Positions 63,782-64,000 of a DNA stretch of 64,000 nt are shown one piece after another (the stretch's first letter is position 1; each line of letters begins with the position of its first letter). Under the pieces are notes generated by a model that was not told the origin of the DNA, did no database searches, and saw only the letters and a program-made list of their open reading frames with translations. The position numbers were made by a program, and so were the translations under genes. The DNA comes from an uncultured Kordiimonas sp. (GTDB lineage: Bacteria; Pseudomonadota; Alphaproteobacteria; Sphingomonadales; Kordiimonadaceae): assembly GCA_947500295.1 (NCBI GenBank), contig CANMRM010000001.1:744001-808000 (forward strand), given 5' to 3'.

Positions 63782-64000
63782 GAGTAAAAGTCGGAATAGG
63801 GGCACGTGTGACAGGGGTCCGCCCGGGCCAGAGGGCCCCCGCGCGCAGGATCGTTGGCATCGAACTCAGTTCGGTGGAGCCACCGCCGTACTGGCTGTAT
63901 CTTCTTATCCGCAAAGCTTGCTATTTTCGCGCCCGCATGTTTAGTGAGCGCATATACACCGTGTGAAGATAACGGCATAAGGCGTCAGGCAATGTCGGTA
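63782..64000. other. Terminal intergenic region, possible weak tlpA-end copy
   Basis: No coding region was recognised up to the window edge. GGCATCGAACTC at 63856-63867 equals 52783-52794 of repeat copy C over 12 bases, with a following TTCG. This may be a seventh, badly decayed copy of the tlpA 3' end or chance. Confidence 0.35.

Overview
The window is 64 kb of moderately GC-rich chromosome from an alphaproteobacterium. The gene neighbourhoods point there: an SRP RNA gene directly upstream of dnaX-ebfC-recR, hisC followed by a cyclohexadienyl dehydrogenase, divergent metX-metW, a DUF2336 gene beside a GGDEF gene, a CpdR-like receiver, a CtrA-type box, and lysA-lptM-argH-tlpA in a row. I cannot fix the genus. 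No tRNA, rRNA, CRISPR array, transposase or recombinase was recognised.

Layout. 1-8.9 kb: a YbbA/YbbP exporter divergent from tesA (the same arrangement as in E. coli), then small housekeeping enzymes (ThpR, hydrolase, fructosamine-kinase-like protein, LMW phosphatase, sirtuin, carbinolamine dehydratase, PAS protein, NudC). 8.9-13.7 kb: SRP RNA, dnaX, ebfC, a three-gene insert (DUF5671 membrane protein, pilin-like protein, GIY-YIG), recR and a GFA-family protein. 13.7-17.1 kb: a putative structured small RNA, a phytase remnant and dapD-dapE with a HAD nucleotidase. 17.1-28.3 kb: a diguanylate cyclase preceded by a CtrA box, DUF2336 and DUF2059 proteins, argB, transporters, hemH, a PCu(A)C chaperone and prolyl aminopeptidase. 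28.5-34.1 kb: an ATP-grasp enzyme and a nucleotidyltransferase followed by a complete MlaE-F-D plus lipoprotein operon for lipid trafficking. 34-50.2 kb: MFS carrier, methyltransferase, rraA, metW-metX, hisC-tyrA, ftsEX, a zinc-ribbon membrane protein, phosphoribosyltransferase, CpdR-like regulator, lysA, lptM, argH and a TlpA-family thioredoxin.

From 50.1 kb the character changes. The 3' end of the TlpA-family gene is repeated, always in the same orientation, at about 51.68, 52.72, 54.60, 55.78 and 58.28 kb, with a weak candidate at 63.86 kb. Between the copies sit one or two unrelated genes: a low-GC protein kinase, a low-GC PD-(D/E)XK-like protein, an esterase plus a cytochrome c'-like lipoprotein, a PD40 propeller protein, an alcohol dehydrogenase plus a bactofilin-like membrane protein. 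Past the last clear copy come a PEP-mutase family enzyme, a DUF3237 protein, a MarR regulator with two palindromic operators, a secreted S33 peptidase and a diheme cytochrome-rhodanese fusion. This looks like a serial insertion hotspot at the 3' end of a protein-coding gene, in which each arrival leaves a decayed copy of the tlpA end. It is the most unusual structure in the window. The enzyme responsible is not in the window.
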